A DNA stretch of 64,000 nucleotides from Streptomyces sp. 2114.4. Lineage in GTDB: Bacteria; Actinomycetota; Actinomycetes; Streptomycetales; Streptomycetaceae. Where the stretch lies: the NCBI RefSeq assembly GCF_900187385.1, contig NZ_FYEY01000001.1, forward strand, positions 7,874,001 to 7,938,000, written 5' to 3'. The position numbers were made by a program, and so were the translations under genes. The notes beneath the pieces were generated by a model. It was not told where the DNA came from, did no database searches, and saw only the letters and a program-made list of their open reading frames with translations. Numbering within the stretch: position 1 is the first letter of the stretch; every line of letters starts with the position of its first letter. Below, one piece after another: positions 17,545-26,625 of this stretch.

Positions 17545-17838
17545 ATGAACACCTGCGAAAGCAGCGCCCACCTGGAGTGGTGGGCCAACCCCTCAACCTG
17601 TCTGGCTCGCCTACCCGTCAGGCTCACGCCCGTTCTCGGCGACACAGCCTGGAACGCCGTCGTTTCACCCGCGTTCGACGACGATGCCGCGGTCAGCCTT
17701 CAACTCCTCATCGACGCCGGTCCGTTCTTCACCCTGCGCTTCGAAGACGACTCGACGACCGAGGTCGAAGCGGCCCACTCCGGAGATGTCCACTGCTTGC
17801 GGCTCAGTGCAGCCCCGAGCCCCGGCTCAGGCGCTTGA
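17545..17838 (+). CDS. Hypothetical protein (97 aa)
   Basis: The longer frame upstream has noncoding composition; from ATG 17545 the protein looks real, with WWANPSTCLARLPVRLTPVL, then acidic and hydrophobic alternation such as FDDDAAVSLQLLIDAGPFF. No family is recognised. It converges on the SpoIIE phosphatase gene. It lies 65 bases from that gene's stop, and no clear ribosome site is visible (CGAG at -4). Confidence 0.4.
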   Translation: MNTCESSAHLEWWANPSTCLARLPVRLTPVLGDTAWNAVVSPAFDDDAAVSLQLLIDAGPFFTLRFEDDSTTEVEAAHSGDVHCLRLSAAPSPGSGA

Positions 17839-17903
17839 CGGTCGTTGCTCCCTCGGGCCCCTCGCGGCCGCGACGGTGCCAGTGACCGGCGTTCGGCAGG
17901 AGG

Positions 17904-20078
17904 TCAGGTCGCCCGATGCCGCTCGCTGTTCGCCGGCAGGTGTTCCTCTGCCCAGACGATCTTGCCGTCGGTCGTGTAGCGGGTGCCCCAGCGGTGGGCC
18001 AGCTGTGCCACGAGGAAGAGGCCGCGGCCGTCTTCGTCGGTGGTCCGTGCGTGGCGCATGCGTGGTGAGCTGCTGCTGGCGTCGGAGACTTCGCAGATGA
18101 GGGCATCCTGCCGGATCAGGCGCAGCCGGAGGTGTCCGTTGCCGTAGCGGATGGCGTTGGTGACGAGCTCGCTGACGATCAGCTCGAAGGTGAAGGTCAG
18201 GTCGTCCAGTCCCCAGGCGGCGAGACGGCCGGCGGTCAGGGAGCGGGCGTCCGCGACGACCGACGGGTGGGAGGCCAGGTCCCAGGTGGCCACTTGGTCC
18301 TCGTAGAGGGCGTGGGTGCGGGCCAGGAGCAGTGCGACGTCGTCGTCGGGACGGCCGGTGAGCACGTCGTTCAGGACGGTTCCGCAGAGTTCGTCGAGCT
18401 GAGCGCCGGGGGAGGCCAGCGCGGTACGCAGCCGGGAAAGACCCAGGCCCATGTCCTGGTCGCGCGTCTCTATCAGGCCGTCGGTGTACAGGGCGAGGAC
18501 GCTGCCGTCGACAATGTCGACCTCGGCGGATTCGAAGGGCAGGGCGCCCAGGCCGAGCGGAGGCCCGGCGGGCAGGTCGGGGAAGGTCACCGAGCCGTCC
18601 GGGGTGATGACGGCGGCGGGGGGATGGCCGGCGCGGGACATGGTGCACTTGCGGGTGGCCGGGTCATATACGGCGTAGAGGCAGGTGGCGCCGAGCGCGG
18701 CGGGGGTCAGTGACGGGTCGGCGGTCTGCTCCTCGTCGATCAGGCGCAGTACCAGGTCGTCGAGGTGGGCCAGCAGCTCGTCCGGGGGCAGGTCCATGTC
18801 CGCCAGGGTGCGAACGGTGGTGCGGAGCCGTCCCATGGTGGCTGCGGCGTCGATCCCGTGGCCCACGACGTCTCCGACGACCATGGCCACCCGGGCGCCG
18901 GACAGGGGTATCACGTCGCACCAGTCGCCGCCCGCGCCGTCGGAGGCATGGGCGGGCAGGTAGCGCCAGGCGACATCGAGGGTGCTGCCGCCGGTGAGAA
19001 TGCGCGGGAGCAGGCTGCGTTGCAGGGCCAGGGCGGTGCTGTGCTGCCGGGTGTAGCGGCGGGCGTTGTCGATGCTCACCGCCGCGCGGGCCACGACCTC
19101 GTCCGCGAGCAGCAGGTCGTCCTGCTCGAAGGGGTCGCGCAGCTGCCAGCGGATGAACCTGACGACGCCCAGGACATCGCCGAGGGCGCGGATCGGGACG
19201 AGGATGAGGGAGCAGAAACCGAACTCCTGGATTTTCGCGGTCCGGGCCGGGTCGGTGGCGAACCAGCTGCTGGTTGACGCGCCCGGCATGGCTTCCAGGC
19301 GGGAGCGCCCGTCCTGCATGCACTGCATTTCGGGTGAGTCGGGATGGAAGCCGACGGCCTGCCCGGTCGCCGCGACCGACTCGGGACAGCCCGCGTGGAT
19401 CGACTGCTGGCCCGCACGCCGCAGCCGCGGCGCATGGAGGGGCGCCCCAGGAAGCGGTGTGTCGCCGCGTATCACCGATTCCAGGAGGTCGACGGCGACG
19501 AAGTCGGCCAGTCGCGGCACGCTGATGTCGGCCAGGGTCTGCGCGGTGTGCATGACGTCCAGGGTGCTGCTGGTCTGTGCCCCGACCTCGTTCAGCAGGG
19601 CGAGCCGTTCCCGGGCCCGCCAGCGGTCGGTGACGTCGAGGACGATGAAGGAGACGCCCAGGACCCGGTTCGCGGCGTCGTGGAGCCGGAAGATGGAGAG
19701 TGAGTAGGCGTGCGGCCGGTGCGGGTGCGCCTCGGTGCCGCCTCGCAGCAGGTGGTCGACCAGGGGCCGGCCGGTATCGAGCACCTCCCGCGTACGCGAC
19801 TCGATCCCCTGGGCATCCAGCGTGAGGTCCAAGAGCGGCAGCACGTCCCGCAGGCGCTTGCCCAGCCGCTGGTCACGGGGGAGACCCCCGAGCTGTTCCA
19901 GAGCCTCGTTGACCCAGACGAAGCGCAGGTCCCGGTCCAGCACGGCCATACCCGCCGGGGAAAGGGCGAGGATCCGCTCCAGCATCGGCGGGTTCGCATG
20001 CCACCACTCGTCCCGCGGCCCCGGGCCACGGCCGGCTGCATCTGTGCTGTCGGAGGTATCGCTGTCGGAGGTTTCCAT
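17904..20078 (-). CDS. PAS-GAF-SpoIIE phosphatase with C-terminal anti-sigma-type ATPase
   Basis: From ATG 20078 the protein has 724 residues. Domains in order: PAS (about 30-150, LALSPAGMAVLDRDLRFVWV), GAF (about 165-330), PP2C/SpoIIE phosphatase (about 335-570, with GGDWCDV, VGDVVGHG and GRPDDDVALLL) and a HATPase_c domain (about 590-715, with ELVTNAIRYG and DEDGRGLFLV). Such proteins sense a signal, dephosphorylate an anti-anti-sigma factor and can phosphorylate it, tuning alternative sigma factors. The usual GGDWYDV has Cys for Tyr. The frame extends upstream with low-complexity Ala/Pro sequence, so the start is uncertain. Confidence 0.9.
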   Translation of the reverse strand: METSDSDTSDSTDAAGRGPGPRDEWWHANPPMLERILALSPAGMAVLDRDLRFVWVNEALEQLGGLPRDQRLGKRLRDVLPLLDLTLDAQGIESRTREVLDTGRPLVDHLLRGGTEAHPHRPHAYSLSIFRLHDAANRVLGVSFIVLDVTDRWRARERLALLNEVGAQTSSTLDVMHTAQTLADISVPRLADFVAVDLLESVIRGDTPLPGAPLHAPRLRRAGQQSIHAGCPESVAATGQAVGFHPDSPEMQCMQDGRSRLEAMPGASTSSWFATDPARTAKIQEFGFCSLILVPIRALGDVLGVVRFIRWQLRDPFEQDDLLLADEVVARAAVSIDNARRYTRQHSTALALQRSLLPRILTGGSTLDVAWRYLPAHASDGAGGDWCDVIPLSGARVAMVVGDVVGHGIDAAATMGRLRTTVRTLADMDLPPDELLAHLDDLVLRLIDEEQTADPSLTPAALGATCLYAVYDPATRKCTMSRAGHPPAAVITPDGSVTFPDLPAGPPLGLGALPFESAEVDIVDGSVLALYTDGLIETRDQDMGLGLSRLRTALASPGAQLDELCGTVLNDVLTGRPDDDVALLLARTHALYEDQVATWDLASHPSVVADARSLTAGRLAAWGLDDLTFTFELIVSELVTNAIRYGNGHLRLRLIRQDALICEVSDASSSSPRMRHARTTDEDGRGLFLVAQLAHRWGTRYTTDGKIVWAEEHLPANSERHRAT

Positions 20079-20374
20079 GTGCACTACACCGTCGTCCGTG
20101 GGAGCAGCACCTGACCTCCCGGGCGCGCTGGGCCTCCAGATCGCGTCAGACGCTCCTGACTCAAGGGTCTCACCGGCCTGCGAAGCCGTCGCACTGTCGG
20201 CTGCCGCCGGCGTTCCGCGCCGGCGACCGGCGCCGGCATCCTGTGCCGGCGCCCCTGCGCTCACCAGTGCCCGTGCGCTGACGGGGGCCGCGGGGGCTCC
20301 CGGTCCTGGTCCGTGCCCGAGGGGCACTACGGGCACGTCCCCGGCCCGCAGCAAGCCTCACGCCTCATGCCTTC

Positions 20375-20630
20375 CCGCGTCGGCGCCCGGCCTGCGGATG
20401 CGGTGCCTGCCCGGTCCGCGGGAACCGCGTCGAGCAGCATGGCGGTCAGTGCCGCCACGGCCAGTGCCCCGCCCAGGCCGACCGGCACCATCAGTGCCGC
20501 CACCGCCCACACATCGGTGTGCGCACCGACCCCGAGCAGCGCCGAGCACCGCGGTGGACGTGCCCCGGGCCGCCTCCGGCGTATCGGCCGCGGCGCCGGC
20601 GGCAGGGGTGGGCTTGAGCAGGGATTTCAT
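20375..20630 (-). pseudogene. MFS exporter remnant with large internal deletion
   Basis: ATG at 20630, behind a GGAG about 9 bases upstream, starts MKSLLKPTPAAGAAADTPEA. After some 28 residues and a frame change, an internal stretch of a DHA2-like transporter appears (VWAVAALMVPVGLGGALAVA and LLDAVPADRAGTASA). Everything else is missing. Read on the minus strand, it stands divergent from the SDR and LysR pieces to its right. Confidence 0.65.
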
Positions 20631-20751
20631 CAGGGCACTCCGGAGACCTTCTTGGGATGTACAAGCGAGAGGGGAGGCGAGGGGCGACCGCTGACAGGGC
20701 GGCTGGTAAAGGTCGCCCCCGGCGTGTTGACGGACGGGTTCTGCCCGCGCC

Positions 20752-20862
20752 GCCCTGCTGCACGTCTTCGGTCCGGCGCGGCTGACCCGGGCGCTGCTGC
20801 CGCAGATGCGGGAGCGGGGCAGCGGATCGATCGTGAACATCAACAGTTTCGGCGGACGTGGA
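20752..20862 (+). pseudogene. Short-chain dehydrogenase fragment
   Basis: The stretch reads FGPARLTRALLPQMRERGSG followed by SIVNINSFGGR, the middle of a classical SDR just before the catalytic Ser. Neither the NAD-binding start nor the Tyr-Lys part is present. It is joined directly to a LysR fragment. Confidence 0.6.
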
Positions 20863-21520
20863 GGAGGCGAGGGCCGCCGAGCTGCACACCCTGGTGATCG
20901 GCATGTCCACCAGCCCGGGCCGCGGGCTGCTGCCCGCACTGCGCACCCGGCTGGTCTCCCGGCATCCGCACGCACGGCCCGTCCTGCGACAGGTCAACTG
21001 GGCGGATCCCACTGTCGGTTTGGCGGACGCATCCAGCGATGTCGCCTTCGTCTGCCTGCCGTTGCCGGACGGCGACCGCTACCGGCATGCGGTGGTGGCT
21101 CAGGAGCCACGCCTTGTGACACTGCCGCAGGAGCACCCCCTGACGGCGCGGGCCGCAGCCGATGGCGAGGGGGCGGTGGACTTCACCGATCTCCTCGACG
21201 AGCCGTTCCTTGCCCTCCCCTCCGAGGCCGGCCCGCTGCGGGACTACTGGCTGGCCCTGGGCGCCCGGGAGGGGCGTGCGCCCCTGATGGGCGGGGTGGT
21301 GGGCAGCGCCGAGGAGACCTACGAGGCGGTCGCCAACGGCCAGGGCGTGGCACTTCTGGCCACCGGCAACGCCCCGCTGGTCGTCCGGGACGGGGTGATC
21401 GCCGTGCCGGTCCGGGGCATCTCCCCCCGGCTGGCGGTAGCCGCCCGCCGGGACGACGAGCGGCCCTTGGTGGTGGCCTACCTGGACGCGGCGGCAAAGG
21501 CGGGAGCGGGCACATCCTGA
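20858..21520 (+). pseudogene. LysR-family regulator lacking its DNA-binding domain
   Basis: The 220-residue frame matches only the effector-binding part of a LysR regulator: ELHTLVIGMSTSPGRGLLPA at the start, LVTLPQEHPLTARA in the middle, ETYEAVANGQGVALL near the end. The N-terminal helix-turn-helix of about 60 residues is missing and the junction lies in an SDR fragment. A product could be made but could not bind DNA by itself. This is a remnant of an MFS-SDR-LysR locus. Confidence 0.7.
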
Positions 21521-21614
21521 ACGGAGCCGTCCCCGTAGTGGATGGAGTGAAGGGCCGGCGCACGGCGGGGGCGTCAACCCTCGCCGTGGCTGCCGTGGTT
21601 GGTGACGTGGCGGG

Positions 21615-22310
21615 CTACTTGATGCCCTGCGCACGGGCGTTGGCCAGCAACGCCTTCAGCCCGTTGAGGTCGTACCCGGTGAGGTGGCCCATGCTGGTGG
21701 CCGCCTTGTAGCCGCCGTTGGGGCTGCACATGATCGGCATGTTGCCGTAACTGGTGGCCACGCACTTGTAGTCGACCAGCTTGCCGTCCTTGTCGGCGGT
21801 GTTCGGGTGATCGAGGCCGAGTGCATGCAGCGGCTCGTGGACCAGCGTGTTGCGCAGTATGTGTGCCGGGATGGGGAAGCCGGTCCAGTACTCGGAGTCG
21901 ATGGCGACGATGCCGCCGACGCCAACGCCCTTCGGGGGATTGGGGCAGGGCATGCCCTGACTGAAGCCGGCGCGACCCAACGGGCGGTACAGCTCGGTGA
22001 TCTGCACGTGGTAATCGGGCCCGCACTTTGCCGGGTTGACCGGCTCCACACCGCCGACCTTCAGGTGGAGCCCGGCCGCGTTGATCTGGGCGACGGCGGG
22101 GGCGAGGAGCGGGGTGTACCGCTTTCGCATCGTCTCGGTGGCGAAGGTGATGGTGTACGTCTTGCTGGGGCTGAGGCTGGTGACACCGAGCTGGCTGGTG
22201 AGCTTCCAGCCGACGCCGGACGTGGTGATCGTCGCCGCCTGGGTGGGGGAGGCGGCGAGTGCACAGGCGGTCAGCGCGACAACGGCGGAACTGGCAAGAA
22301 TTCTGCGCAT
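21615..22310 (-). CDS. Secreted metzincin-like zinc metalloprotease (231 aa)
   Basis: AAGGAG lies 7 bases before the ATG. A signal peptide (MRRILASS, hydrophobic core, cleavage after TQAA) is followed by a 200-residue mature protein. The zinc site is LVHEPLHALGLDH, an exact HExxHxxGxxH, and a Met-turn-like PIMCSP follows about 30 residues on. Snapalysin has Asp as third ligand; here it is His, as in matrixin or astacin-like enzymes. Four cysteines may form disulfides. It is probably an extracellular protease. Confidence 0.75.
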   Translation of the reverse strand: MRRILASSAVVALTACALAASPTQAATITTSGVGWKLTSQLGVTSLSPSKTYTITFATETMRKRYTPLLAPAVAQINAAGLHLKVGGVEPVNPAKCGPDYHVQITELYRPLGRAGFSQGMPCPNPPKGVGVGGIVAIDSEYWTGFPIPAHILRNTLVHEPLHALGLDHPNTADKDGKLVDYKCVATSYGNMPIMCSPNGGYKAATSMGHLTGYDLNGLKALLANARAQGIK

Positions 22311-22553
22311 ACGGATGCTCCTTATGTAGTTGTGGGGGGAATGTGACGGTCCTTTCGCGAGTCAGACTCACCAGGCCGCCTGGTAGTTGCACGCAACTGG
22401 ACCGCTGACGCAGCCCTTTGATCAGCCGTCGAGCCGACCCGTCAGGGCCGGCGTGGTGTGCCCACTCCTGGAGGTTGGCGACGTTGTCCTGTGCGCGGCA
22501 TCAGGGAGCGCTGAGAGTCGCAGGGACTGAGAGCCGGGCCCTGGGGCGACGTT

Positions 22554-22880
22554 TCAATTGGTGCTGAGGCTGAATCCGAGACGGGACCTGACGACGGGCC
22601 CTGTTGCGAGCGCGAGCAGCGTGAAGGCAGTGAGCCACTGCAGGCCCGGCTGTGCGAAAAAGTCGCTGTGTTGGATGCCGTAGACCGCATACCGGTTGGC
22701 CGTCAGGTCGGTTGCCATGACGACGCACATGAGGTCCACACCTGTCTTCCTCCCGCTGACCAGGAACAGGGCAGCCAGCGAGTCGAATACCGCTGGTGAG
22801 GACCAGTACGGCTTCAACCAGTCCGGAGCCCGGCTGTACGGATGCAGGCGTGCACGCAGGTAGCAATTTCCGCGAGCCGT
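22554..22880 (-). pseudogene. Membrane protein, 5'-truncated
   Basis: The C-terminal 100 residues of a longer frame read like a conserved membrane protein: APDWLKPYWSSPAVFDSLAA, GVDLMCVVMATDLTANRYAV and a final hydrophobic QWLTAFTLLALATGPVV. Upstream of about 22880 the frame has noncoding composition and no start with a ribosome site is seen, so the 5' part seems lost. Confidence 0.45.
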
Positions 22881-23033
22881 GCATGCGTTGGTCAGAGGGA
22901 GGGGTCGCTCACGAGTTCTGTTTGAGGCGTATCGGACGATTCTCCCGCGGTATTTTCCTGCCCCGTTCGTGACCGGGGTTCTACCGTACGCATATGCCAC
23001 GCTACCCAACGTGGCCACACGAGGAGGAAATCT

Positions 23034-23570
23034 GTGTCATCGTCCTGCGACCCCCGCTACGCTCCCGCCGGCGATGTGGGGGCAGCGCTCATGGTGATCG
23101 ACTCCCGGCTCAAAGCCATCTACGACGGCACGACTGAGACCGACCCCGAACAGCAGGAACTGATCGACCAGTTCACCGCCTCCCTGAGTCCCAAGGGAGC
23201 TGGTGACGTGTTGGACGGTGCGTGCACGCTCATCTACATGTTCATGAACTGGCTGCGGATGGCCTACGAGGACCACGACAAGGACGTCATCGAGTGCGTG
23301 GTGCCCCAACTCGTCGCCACGATGCGCATGATGCCCAGGAGCGTCCGTCCCGAGGCCATCCCGACCATGGCCGGCCTGGTCATCGCGGCAGGGACGGGCC
23401 TGAGCCCCAGCCTGTGGCGCAAGCAGTACGGAAAGTGGACCGCGAAGGAGATGAATCCTCTGGAAGCCACGGCCTTCCTGCTCGCCGAGCACATCAACCG
23501 GCTCACCGACGACCGGGACTTCGCCACCCGCATGATCGCCGAAGCTCTGTCCAAAGGCATCCAGGACTGA
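23034..23570 (+). CDS. Hypothetical protein (178 aa)
   Basis: GTG at 23034 has GGAGG with 7-base spacing, one of the best ribosome sites in the window. The product is soluble, mostly helical and Met-rich, with WLRMAYEDHDKDVIECVVPQ and KWTAKEMNPLEATAFLLAEH as typical stretches. No domain is recognised. It stands alone between a decayed membrane gene and an empty stretch. Coding status is good; function unknown. Confidence 0.65.
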   Translation: MSSSCDPRYAPAGDVGAALMVIDSRLKAIYDGTTETDPEQQELIDQFTASLSPKGAGDVLDGACTLIYMFMNWLRMAYEDHDKDVIECVVPQLVATMRMMPRSVRPEAIPTMAGLVIAAGTGLSPSLWRKQYGKWTAKEMNPLEATAFLLAEHINRLTDDRDFATRMIAEALSKGIQD

Positions 23571-24025
23571 CATGCAGCTACAGGTGCTCAGACACCCGCA
23601 TGTCCTGGCGGGTCCCGTACTCCGGATGGGAGTGCCGCCGGTCCGGCGTTCCCGCCGTCGGACGGAGAGGGGAGCGTTGCGCTCGCCCTGCCACGAGGGT
23701 GTCGCGATGAGCATGCGCATCGGCCGGTCGCGTCCCAGGTGGGAGCCGGTGCGGCTTCGGGCCGCTGGCCGAGGCGGCCGCGTCACGACTGCCGCCCCGT
23801 CTCGCCGCCGACGGTGATCTGTTCCCCGTGGCCGTGGCCGCGGGCGGTCGGGGCCTCCCGTTCCATCCACTGCGCGAGGGCCGCCAAACCACGCTGGAAC
23901 GCCTGCTTCCCCCTTGTCCTGGGGTGAGCTCGTCAGCGCGGCCTCGCCTCAAGCCGTCCATGATTCACACAAGGACAGCATGGAATCGCACCGCCTGCGG
24001 CACGGTCACGTGCTGGCCCGGAGGA
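23571..24025. other. Interval without intact gene
   Basis: No start with a ribosome site leads to a protein-like frame. A stretch near 23750-23910 reads PLAEAAASRLPPRLAADGDL in one frame and may be a decayed coding fragment, but it is not assignable. Confidence 0.35.
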
Positions 24026-24244
24026 TCAGCCCTTCATGGCCGCCCAGAACTCCTCGAAGGACATCTGGCGGTCGCCGTCGGTGTCGAGCGAGTCGATCAG
24101 CTCCTGGGCCTGCGCCTCGGTGATCTGCGAGCCTTCCAACTCCGCCACGACCTTCCGGTATTCGTCTGCCGTGACCACGCCGTCGCCGTCGATGTCGTAG
24201 CGCTCGAAGACCTTCCGCGCCGCCGTCTCCATGATGTCTGCCAT
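24026..24244 (-). CDS. EF-hand calcium-binding protein (72 aa)
   Basis: Two canonical loops are seen: DIDGDGVVTADE (about residues 17-28) and DTDGDRQMSFEE (about 53-64), with helices on each side. AGGAGG lies about 10 bases before the ATG. Size and layout match the small calmodulin-like CabC/CabE-type proteins of Streptomyces, which buffer calcium and affect aerial growth. No signal peptide, so it is cytoplasmic. The second loop has Arg at position 6 where Gly is standard, which may weaken that site. Confidence 0.85.
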   Translation of the reverse strand: MADIMETAARKVFERYDIDGDGVVTADEYRKVVAELEGSQITEAQAQELIDSLDTDGDRQMSFEEFWAAMKG

Positions 24245-24672
24245 GTGTTCCGTCCTCCTACGATCTTCGCTGACGGGCCCAGGTTATCCGGCTGCGGAAA
24301 GCCTGCCCGAAGCCGGTCCCCGCCGCCTGCTCCTGCCTACTCCGGGGCCACATGGCGTGCTCGGCGGCCCTGCTGGGGGTGGGGCGGACTGAGAACTCCT
24401 AACGACATGATTGACAAGACGGTTGGATCACTCCGGGACTGATGATCCCGGGGTGCTGGGGGCTCGGGCGGAGCCATGGGAAGTAGACGATGCGCTGTGG
24501 GCGGTGCACGCTGCGCCGAGGAGCACGTCCGCACCACTGCCGTGACCTTGCGACCCGAACGGGACGATGCCCTGAAAGGTCTGTACCGGCCCGTCCTCGA
24601 ACCGTGGAATCGGAGCCGGTGGAAGGTAAATGCGTCGACAGCGTTCCTCGGCACCCGGCAAAGTGGCCGACC
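24245..24672. other. Intergenic region
   Basis: No coding frame is convincing. A small imperfect inverted repeat (CCGGGACTGATGATCCCGG) lies at about 24432-24450. The stretch should hold the promoters of the methyltransferase to the right and of the EF-hand gene to the left. Confidence 0.35.
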
Positions 24673-25413
24673 GTGACGAGCAGTGAGCTGTGGACCCGTG
24701 CGACCGCCGACCGCTACGACGCCGAGGAGACCGAGATGTCCTCGGCCGCCGTTCTCGAACCGACTCTCACCTTCCTCACCGAGCTCGCCGGAGACGGCCG
24801 GGCACTGGAGTTCGCCATCGGAACCGGACGAGTGGGGGTCCCGCTCCGGGATCGCGGCGTGCCGGTCGTGGGCATCGAACTGTCCGAGCATATGGCAGCG
24901 GTCCTGCGGAGCAAGATCGACGAAAGCACGCTCCCGGTAGCCATCGGAGACATGGCCACCACCGTCGTCGCCGGCGAATTCACCCTGGTCTATCTCGTCT
25001 ACAACACCATCACGAACCTGCTCTCGCAGGACGAGCAGGTCGAGTGCTTCCGCAACGCCGCACGTCACCTGGCGCCCGGCGGCCGATTCGTCATCGAGCT
25101 GGGCGTGCCGCCGCTGCGGTTCCTGCCGCCCGGCCAGGTCGCGGTGCCGTTCGACGTCTCCGAGCAGCATCTCGGCTTCGACACCTTCGACCTGGTCAAG
25201 CAGATTCTCGTCTCGCACCACTTCACCCGCGATGGCGACAACGGCCACTACCGTCGCGGCAACTCCCGGCACCGATACGCCTGGCCGGCAGAGCTCGACC
25301 TGATGGCACGGATCGCTGGGCTCGAGCTGGAACGTCGCGTCGCGGACTGGGACGGGGCGCCGTTCACCCAGGACTCCGCGAAGCACATCTCCGTGTGGCG
25401 CAAGCCAACCTGA
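24673..25413 (+). CDS. Class I SAM-dependent methyltransferase
   Basis: GTG at 24673 gives 246 residues; longer frames have noncoding composition. Motif I is ALEFAIGTGRVGVPL, motif II VVGIELSEHM, and a post-motif region NAARHLAPGGRFVIEL follows. The closest type is the small-molecule methyltransferase with LVYNTITNLLSQDEQV, common in Streptomyces. It is cytoplasmic; the substrate is unknown. It stands alone and converges on the LLM oxidoreductase gene. Confidence 0.85.
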   Translation: MTSSELWTRATADRYDAEETEMSSAAVLEPTLTFLTELAGDGRALEFAIGTGRVGVPLRDRGVPVVGIELSEHMAAVLRSKIDESTLPVAIGDMATTVVAGEFTLVYLVYNTITNLLSQDEQVECFRNAARHLAPGGRFVIELGVPPLRFLPPGQVAVPFDVSEQHLGFDTFDLVKQILVSHHFTRDGDNGHYRRGNSRHRYAWPAELDLMARIAGLELERRVADWDGAPFTQDSAKHISVWRKPT

Positions 25414-25532
25414 GGTCGGCCACCGGGCCGTCAAGGTAAGCCGCAGGCCCGGAAGCGTCGCCGCCTGGTCCATCCCCATAGAGACCTTACGGGCACGAAA
25501 GCACGCCGCTGGTACCCCGGGCGGCCACCTGG

Positions 25533-26402
25533 TCATTCCTCCGGTCGGATCCAGGTCCGGGCGAGCTCCGCGACCCAGTCGGTCGCCGCGTCGGGAGCGG
25601 GCGGCGGCGCGCCGACGACGACGAGTTCGGTGACGCCCGCCGCACCGAGCGCGGGCAGGTGCTCGGGGAGGCCGTCGCTCAGCGCGACGGCGACCGTGAG
25701 CTCGTCAAGAGCGCGACCCTGGCGGGCACACTCATCGGCGAGAACCGCGACGTGCGCCGGGACGTCGGCCACCGGGATGTTGAAGCCGTACCAGCCATCG
25801 GCCAGTGTGGCCGCGCGGCGCAAGGCGGCGTTGCTGTTGCCGCCGACCACGACCGGAAGTCGGCCGCCGCGCAGCGGCTTCGGGTTGACCCGGATCGCCT
25901 CGAAGCGGGTGAACTCCCCTGTGAAAGAGGCCGGGTCCTCGGACCACAGGGCGCGCATGGCAGCCAGGTACTCCTCGGTGCGTCGCCCGCGCTGGGCGAA
26001 GGGGACTCCCAGAGCTGCGAATTCCTCGGCCGACCAGCCGACCCCGACCCCGAGGCTGAACCGCCCGGCGCACAGTGCATCGAGTGTGGCGGCCTGTTTG
26101 GCGACAAGGACGGGGTGGTGCTCGGGCAGCAGGAGGACGCCGGAAGCGAGCTCGATCCGGCTGGTGACCGCCGCCGCGAAGGTCAGGGTGAGCAGCGGGT
26201 CCAGCCAGTCCGCGTCCGCGGGCACGGCGATCCGGCCGTCCGCGGAGTAGGGGTAGCGCGAGGCGGGGGCGTCCATGAGCACCACGTGCTCGCCGCACCA
26301 CAGCCGCCCGAAACCGTATGCCTCGGCGGCTGTGGCCACCGCCCGGATCACCTCGGGACGGGCACCGTCACCGATACCGAGCGCATGCAACCCCACTCGC
26401 AT
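25533..26402 (-). CDS. LLM class F420-dependent oxidoreductase
   Basis: The 289-residue protein has the luciferase-like TIM-barrel pattern: WCGEHVVLM, ELASGVLLLPEHHPVLVAKQ, GRFSLGVGVGWSAEEFAALG and PVVVGGNSNAALRRAATLAD. In actinobacteria such proteins transfer hydride with coenzyme F420. ATG at 26402 starts directly at the conserved MRVGLHA. No other F420 gene is near. The substrate is unknown. Confidence 0.9.
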   Translation of the reverse strand: MRVGLHALGIGDGARPEVIRAVATAAEAYGFGRLWCGEHVVLMDAPASRYPYSADGRIAVPADADWLDPLLTLTFAAAVTSRIELASGVLLLPEHHPVLVAKQAATLDALCAGRFSLGVGVGWSAEEFAALGVPFAQRGRRTEEYLAAMRALWSEDPASFTGEFTRFEAIRVNPKPLRGGRLPVVVGGNSNAALRRAATLADGWYGFNIPVADVPAHVAVLADECARQGRALDELTVAVALSDGLPEHLPALGAAGVTELVVVGAPPPAPDAATDWVAELARTWIRPEE

Positions 26403-26625
26403 TCTCCACCTCCGGACCTCACCATAAGCGCGAAGCGCGGACGTGCCCGGGTGACATGGCGCGCTGCCCCAAAGGACGGGTGAGGTCGCTCACGACGCCC
26501 TTGAACGCCGCGCCCAGCTCTCGGACAGTGGTGACGGAGCCGGGCAGCCGTCCTCGGCCTGGTAGATGAAGGCCGAACTGCTGACGATGTCTTCCTGTCG
26601 AACGCGGTGGTGGGTGGCCGCCGGT

